Shown here piece after piece: positions 60,087-64,000 of a stretch of 64,000 bases of DNA (positions are counted from its first letter, which is position 1; each line of letters begins with the position of its first letter). The notes beneath the pieces were generated by a model. That model was not told the origin of the DNA. It worked only from the letters and a program-made list of their open reading frames with translations, and made no database searches. Made by a program: the position numbers and the translations under genes. This DNA is from Sphingobacteriales bacterium JAD_PAG50586_3 (GTDB lineage Bacteria > Bacteroidota > Bacteroidia > CAMBQF01): contig CP096135.1 of the NCBI GenBank assembly GCA_023213195.1, positions 2,600,842 to 2,664,841 of the forward strand, given 5' to 3'.

Positions 60087-61076
60087 TTGAAAGTTTCGAG
60101 AGAAATAAAAATTGGTGTTGTAGTGCTTTTGTCATTGGCCTTATTTGTATGGGGTTTCAATTTCTTAAAGGGCACCGACTTGTTCAAACGCTCTAACGAG
60201 TTTTTTGTGGTGTACAACAATGTTGATGGTTTATCTGTAAACAACCCGGTAGAGGTTAATGGTCTGAGCATTGGCACGGTAAAAGATATTTACCTGCATC
60301 CCGATGGATCTGGCAAAATCATTGTAAAGTTTGCCATCACCAATAAAGATTTTAAGTTTAAAAACCAATCTATTGTTAAAATTGTAAGCTCAGACCTGTT
60401 AGGTACTAAAGCGGTGCAAATATTCCCTTCTAAAGAAGGTAAAGAAGCTGTTCCCGGAGATACCCTTCCAGGCGAAGTGCAAGGCAGTTTGCAAGATGAG
60501 GTTAACAAAACCATACTGCCGTTAAAAACTAAGGCCGAGCAATTGCTTTCTTCGGTAGACTCGGTAATTGTCATCTTTCAAAGTGTATTTAACGATGAAA
60601 CCCGCGACGATTTGCGCCGCAGCTTCTCTAACATAGCCAATACTATCCAAACCCTGTCGCACACCACCGCAGAGTTTGATACCCTTATTACCGGCCAAAA
60701 ATCGCATCTGGCCTCTATTATTACCAATGTTGATGATATTACCAAGAATATTAAAGATAATAATGCCAAGCTTAACCTGATTATTGATAATATAGCTATG
60801 GTGTCAGACTCGTTGGTTAAGGCCAATATTGTGGGTACTATTAACAACATTAACAAGTCTATGAACGACTTTGCTGAGATAACCAAAAAGATTAACGAAG
60901 GCAAAGGCAGCATGGGTATGCTTATTAATAACGATAGCTTGTATAACGAGCTGAATGGCAGTGCAAAATCACTTAATATATTAATACAGGATTTAAATGA
61001 AAACCCCGAACGTTATGTTCACTTCTCCGTTTTTGGCCGAAAGGCTAAAAAGGATAAGGCTAAAAAGGTTGAATAG
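60087..61076 (+). CDS. MlaD/MCE-family lipid transport protein
   Basis: Periplasmic substrate-binding subunit of an Mla-type lipid shuttle, 329 residues, anchored by one N-terminal helix (IGVVVLLSLALFVWGFNFL). The MCE domain (about 35-115) has FVVYNNVDGLSVNNPVEVNG, LSIGTVKDI and LLGTKAVQIFPS. The C-terminal half is a long coiled region (TIQTLSHTTAEFDTLI). It starts with TTG at 60087. The matching permease MlaE and ATPase MlaF are not in the window. It follows the amidase gene by 126 nt and has its own promoter region with the GCATGCATAC motif. Confidence 0.9.
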   Translation: MKVSREIKIGVVVLLSLALFVWGFNFLKGTDLFKRSNEFFVVYNNVDGLSVNNPVEVNGLSIGTVKDIYLHPDGSGKIIVKFAITNKDFKFKNQSIVKIVSSDLLGTKAVQIFPSKEGKEAVPGDTLPGEVQGSLQDEVNKTILPLKTKAEQLLSSVDSVIVIFQSVFNDETRDDLRRSFSNIANTIQTLSHTTAEFDTLITGQKSHLASIITNVDDITKNIKDNNAKLNLIIDNIAMVSDSLVKANIVGTINNINKSMNDFAEITKKINEGKGSMGMLINNDSLYNELNGSAKSLNILIQDLNENPERYVHFSVFGRKAKKDKAKKVE

Positions 61077-61107
61077 TTAATCCTTTTCTTATTAAAAACA
61101 ACAGAGT

Positions 61108-62418
61108 ATGCAATTGGTTAGTATTATAGCTTTTGTGTTGGTTTTTTCAGCGGCTGTAGCCTTGTTTGTAATTAACATTCGCAAAATAATCCGCAACATT
61201 AATCTGGGTAAAGACCAAACTATTAATGATAACAAGCCTGCCCGTTGGAGGCAGATGTTCTTAGTAGCAATGGGCCAGTCTAAAATGGTAGCACGTCCTA
61301 TTCCCGCGTTTTTCCACCTGATAATTTATGTAGGCTTTGTCCTTATTAATATAGAGGTGTTAGAGATTTTAGTAGACGGTTTTACCGGCTCTCACCGCAT
61401 ATTTATGAATGTGCTAAACTTTGATGGTTTCCCGCTATACAATATTGCTATTGCATTTTTCGAGGTGTTAGCTGTATTGGTACTTATAGCGTGCGTTGTG
61501 TTTTTATACCGCCGCTACATTTTAAAAGTGCCTCGCTTAGCGCACAAAGACCTTGACGGTTGGCCACGTAAAGATGCAACCAACATTTTAGCGGCAGAAA
61601 TTGTACTTATGTTTGCCTTGTTGGTTATGAACGCCGCCGACCATACAATGCAAACCGCGGGCTTTACATTCCCAATAAGCACACCATTATACAACGCTAT
61701 ATTTCATGGTATGACTGAAGGTGCCATGCATACGGTTGTATTAGTAGCTTGGTGGTTACATTTAATAGGCATATTGGCTTATTTAAACTACCTGCCATTT
61801 TCTAAACACTTCCACATTGTATTGGCTTTTCCAAACGTATGGTATGCTAAGCTTACCCCAAAGGGGCAGTTCACCAATATGGAGAGTGTTACTAACGAGG
61901 TTAAAGCCATGTTAGACCCATCATTCACCCCGCCACCATTGGCCGAAGGCGAGATACCTAAGTTTGGCGCTAAAGATGTTAACGACCTTAGCTGGAAAAA
62001 CCTGCTTGACGCTTATAGCTGTACAGAGTGTGGCCGTTGCACATCAGAGTGCCCCGCCAACCAAACCGGCAAGTTATTATCGCCACGCCGTATTATGATG
62101 GCCACCCGCGACAGGATGGAAGATGTAGGCAAAAGCCTTGATGCTAAAGGCCCCGGCTTAGCCGATGGTAAAAGCCTGTTGTATGATTATATTACCCCTG
62201 AAGAGCTTTGGGCCTGCACATCGTGCAACGCGTGTGTACAAGCCTGCCCTGTAAATATAGACCCGCTTAACATTATTGTAGAGCTTCGCCGCTCTATGGT
62301 TATGGAAGACTCTAAAATGCCCGACTCTCTTGCTTTGGCATTAACCAATATAGAGAATAACGGTGCGCCATGGCAGTTTTCGCCAGCCGACCGTTTAAAC
62401 TGGGCACAGGAAAACTAA
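61108..62418 (+). CDS. Membrane-bound Fe-S oxidoreductase subunit
   Basis: 436 residues. The N-terminal half is a five-helix cytochrome-b-like membrane domain (IIAFVLVFSAAVALFVINI, FFHLIIYVGFVLINIEVLEI, IAFFEVLAVLVLIACVVFLY) with His pairs. The C-terminal half binds two 4Fe-4S clusters in CTECGRCTSECP and CTSCNACVQACPVNIDP. It resembles the fused HdrE/DsrM-GlpC-type proteins that pass electrons between quinones and a CCG-domain partner. That partner gene follows after a 193-nt gap filled by repeats. The electron donor is unknown; lactate or fatty-acid-linked flavoproteins are candidates. Intact. Confidence 0.88.
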   Translation: MQLVSIIAFVLVFSAAVALFVINIRKIIRNINLGKDQTINDNKPARWRQMFLVAMGQSKMVARPIPAFFHLIIYVGFVLINIEVLEILVDGFTGSHRIFMNVLNFDGFPLYNIAIAFFEVLAVLVLIACVVFLYRRYILKVPRLAHKDLDGWPRKDATNILAAEIVLMFALLVMNAADHTMQTAGFTFPISTPLYNAIFHGMTEGAMHTVVLVAWWLHLIGILAYLNYLPFSKHFHIVLAFPNVWYAKLTPKGQFTNMESVTNEVKAMLDPSFTPPPLAEGEIPKFGAKDVNDLSWKNLLDAYSCTECGRCTSECPANQTGKLLSPRRIMMATRDRMEDVGKSLDAKGPGLADGKSLLYDYITPEELWACTSCNACVQACPVNIDPLNIIVELRRSMVMEDSKMPDSLALALTNIENNGAPWQFSPADRLNWAQEN

Positions 62419-62430
62419 GAAAAATCCTTT

Positions 62431-62603
62431 TCCCCTCTCTACTTGTGGAGAGAGGTTAGGGGAGAGGTTATAAAAACGAAAAAATAATACGTCATCTCAA
62501 ACCCTCTCCCTCCGGGAGAGGGCAGGGTGAGGGAAATAGAATAAGAATTAAAAAATGCCCCTGTTTAAAGCCCTCTCTCTTTAGGAGAGGGGTGGGGGTG
62601 AGG
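62431..62603 (+). repeat. Three REP-like palindromes between Fe-S subunit genes
   Basis: Hairpins at 62431-62467, 62502-62533 and 62571-62603 fill the gap between two cooperating genes. The last two have arms CCCTCTC / GAGAGGG and end GGGTGAGG. The third ends 8 nt before the next ATG, with AGG at ribosome-binding distance. Confidence 0.8.
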
Positions 62604-62611
62604 TAAAAATT

Positions 62612-63409
62612 ATGAGCAACGCTGAACTTTTAAAGGTAACTACAATGGCCAATGCCATTGCCGAAGGCCGTCAGCCTGAATATTTGTTTTGGGTAGGCTG
62701 CGCCGGTAGCTTCGACGACCGTGCAAAAAAGGTTACCAAAGCATTGGTTAAAATATTAAATTTTGCAGGCATTGATTTTGCTGTACTTGGCACAGAAGAG
62801 AGCTGCAATGGCGACCCTGCCAAACGTGCAGGCAATGAGTTTCTGTTCCAGATGATGGCCATGCAGAACATAGGTACACTTAATGCCTATGGTGTTAAGA
62901 AGATTGTAACGGCTTGTCCGCATTGCTTTAACACCCTTAAAAATGAGTATCCTGCACTTGGAGGTGAGTATGAGGTAATACACCATACTCAACTGCTACA
63001 GAGCTTGTTAGATACAGGTAAAATTACTATAGAAGGCGGTGAGTTCAAAGGTAAGCGCATTACCTACCACGACCCATGCTACCTTGGCCGCGGTAACGAT
63101 ATATACGAAGCTCCACGCGAAGTAATACAGAAGCTGGAGGTTGAATTGGTGGAGATGAAACGCAGTCGTGCTAAAGGCTTTTGCTGCGGTGCCGGTGGCG
63201 CACAAATGTTTAAAGAGGCTGAACCTGGTAACCGCGAGGTTAACGTTGAACGTGCCGAAGAAGCATTAGGTCAAAACCCTAACGTTATTGCTGTGGGTTG
63301 CCCTTTCTGCAATACCATGATGACTGACGGTGTTAAACATTTTGAAAAAGAAGGTGAAGTAAAAGTACTGGACGTTGCCGAAATGATAGCCCAGGCTAAC
63401 GACTTATAG
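62612..63409 (+). CDS. CCG-domain Fe-S oxidoreductase subunit
   Basis: 265 residues with two cysteine-rich CCG domains (CX31-38CCX33-34CXXC type), as in HdrB, GlpC and LutA: GTEESCNGDPAKRAGNEF with VTACPHCFNTLKNEY, and YHDPCYLGRGNDIY with GFCCGAGGAQMF and VGCPFCNTMM. Such subunits bind an unusual [4Fe-4S] cluster and work with the membrane Fe-S subunit encoded just upstream. The start at 62612 follows a REP-like repeat. Intact. The gap 63410-63678 holds repeats and the sucC promoter. Confidence 0.9.
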   Translation: MSNAELLKVTTMANAIAEGRQPEYLFWVGCAGSFDDRAKKVTKALVKILNFAGIDFAVLGTEESCNGDPAKRAGNEFLFQMMAMQNIGTLNAYGVKKIVTACPHCFNTLKNEYPALGGEYEVIHHTQLLQSLLDTGKITIEGGEFKGKRITYHDPCYLGRGNDIYEAPREVIQKLEVELVEMKRSRAKGFCCGAGGAQMFKEAEPGNREVNVERAEEALGQNPNVIAVGCPFCNTMMTDGVKHFEKEGEVKVLDVAEMIAQANDL

Positions 63410-63503
63410 TAATTAGTAGTCAGAGGTCAGTAGTCAGAAAAGATAAATCGAAAGTACCCTGCGAAAGCACAGGTAACTAAGGTAGATAAAACAAGAAAAC
63501 ATT

Positions 63504-63590
63504 CTCCCTTCTAAAGGGAGTACCCGAGCATAGCGAGGGGGAGGGATTCAAATCATAATATAGTAGCCCCGGCCTTTAGGTCGGGGTTTA
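63504..63590. repeat. Double-hairpin repeat and GTAG-headed palindrome
   Basis: 63504-63546 repeats the CTCCCTT/AAGGGAG-TACC-inner stem-GGGGAGGGA layout; its inner stem CCCGAGC/GCGAGGG pairs through a tandem G-A mismatch. 63563-63590 is GTAG followed by an 8-bp stem (CCCCGGCC / GGTCGGGG, one G-T pair), a REP-like design that could also end transcription. Confidence 0.65.
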
Positions 63591-63630
63591 TAATTTATAC
63601 ACAAGGGAGGGCTTTAGCCCAAATAAAACG

Positions 63631-63660
63631 TTGCAGGTCTTACCTTTTTTAATAAATTCG
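63631..63660 (+). promoter_or_regulatory. sucC promoter
   Basis: TTG (63631-63633), 19-nt spacer, TAAATTCG (63653-63660), a one-base variant of the -7 consensus, 18 nt before the sucC ATG. Confidence 0.6.
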
Positions 63661-63678
63661 CACCACGAAATTTAGATT

Positions 63679-64000
63679 ATGAACATTCACGAATATCAAG
63701 GTAAAGAAATACTTAAAGGCTACGGGGTAGCTATACAGGAAGGCATTTTGGCACATACGGCTGATGAAGCTGTTGAAGCTGCTAAAAAGCTAAAAGAGCA
63801 AACCAATACTCCCGTGTGGATTGTTAAAGCCCAGGTACACGCAGGTGGCCGTGGCAAAGGCGGTGGTGTTAAAGTGGCTACATCGTTAGACGCTGTAAAG
63901 GAAAAAGCAGAAGCCATGTTGGGCATGACGTTGGTAACCCCACAAACAGGTCCTGAAGGTAAATTGGTTCGTAAAGTGCTTATTGCGCAGGATGTTTACT
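63679..64000 (+). CDS. sucC: Succinate-CoA ligase beta subunit, N-terminal part
   Basis: ADP/GDP-forming succinyl-CoA synthetase beta chain of the TCA cycle, cut by the window end after about 107 residues. The start [20 protein letters not shown] is the family signature. The ATP-grasp nucleotide loop follows in [20 protein letters not shown], then VRKVLIAQD. The rest, with the succinyl-phosphate site, is outside the window, so intactness cannot be judged. Confidence 0.95.
   Translation, partial: MNIHEYQGKEILKGYGVAIQEGILAHTADEAVEAAKKLKEQTNTPVWIVKAQVHAGGRGKGGGVKVATSLDAVKEKAEAMLGMTLVTPQTGPEGKLVRKVLIAQDVY

Noticed and set aside
62431-62603. Insertion sequence remnants between the Fe-S subunit genes
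   Set aside because: Each element is only 30-40 nt with no terminal repeats of an IS and no transposase fragment; a REP-like family fits better.

Overview
The window reads as a chromosome segment of a member of the phylum Bacteroidota. The evidence is a sprA-size type IX secretion (T9SS) translocon gene, a porQ-like gene next to cmk, a T9SS C-terminal sorting domain on a secreted protein, families typical of the phylum (DUF4783, DUF4199, SusC-like TonB receptors, an LptD-amidase-MlaD cluster) and promoters of the form TTG-N19-TAnnTTTG. No tRNA, rRNA, transposase, integrase or CRISPR array is visible; the one RNA gene found is the small SRP RNA (ffs).

Layout. 0-2.8 kb: partial outer-membrane protein, LytTR regulator, pth, endonuclease/phosphatase-fold enzyme. 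2.8-10.3 kb: sprA. 10.6-13.9 kb: gamma-carbonic-anhydrase-like protein and a large collagen-like surface protein. 14.1-15.2 kb: gene-free repeat cluster. 15.4-22.6 kb: sterol desaturase family, FkbM methyltransferase, histidine kinase, cmk-porQ, AllA-like and YCII proteins. 22.7-33 kb: glpD, amino-acid permease, GNAT, TonB receptor, PhoD-like phosphatase, glycosyltransferase plus DUF4199. 33-36.5 kb: ffs, CRY-DASH photolyase, a duplicated ffs 3' end and an AT-rich four-gene cassette. 36.5-41.5 kb: glutamine-synthetase-like ligase, ethanolamine-type permease, metallo-beta-lactamase-fold hydrolase, secreted proteins. 41.6-50.5 kb: pntAA-pntAB-pntB, rifamycin ADP-ribosyltransferase (arr), nadC-yihY, rlmH, sigma-54 response regulator and ppx. 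50.5-55.8 kb: 93-bp tandem repeats, ABC exporter, second repeat cluster, two-gene secreted-protein operon. 55.9-64 kb: lptD-like gene, amidase, mlaD-like gene, two Fe-S oxidoreductase subunits and the start of sucC.

The dominant anomaly is that about half of the long genes are interrupted by single-base shifts (28 placed) or in-frame TAG codons (3), although both sides of every break stay highly protein-like. Most missing bases lie in homopolymers. Uncorrected sequencing error is the simplest reading; such genes are given here as one full-length CDS with the break position stated.

The most interesting noncoding signal is a family of double-hairpin repeats. Their outer arms and a leader are conserved while the inner stem differs from copy to copy yet stays self-complementary. 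Related palindromes with a GGTGAGG tail end within 6-8 nt of the start codons of two genes. Other signals are a 10-bp motif shared upstream of glpD and the mlaD-like gene, and a 28-bp direct repeat of the ffs 3' end beside the AT-rich cassette.
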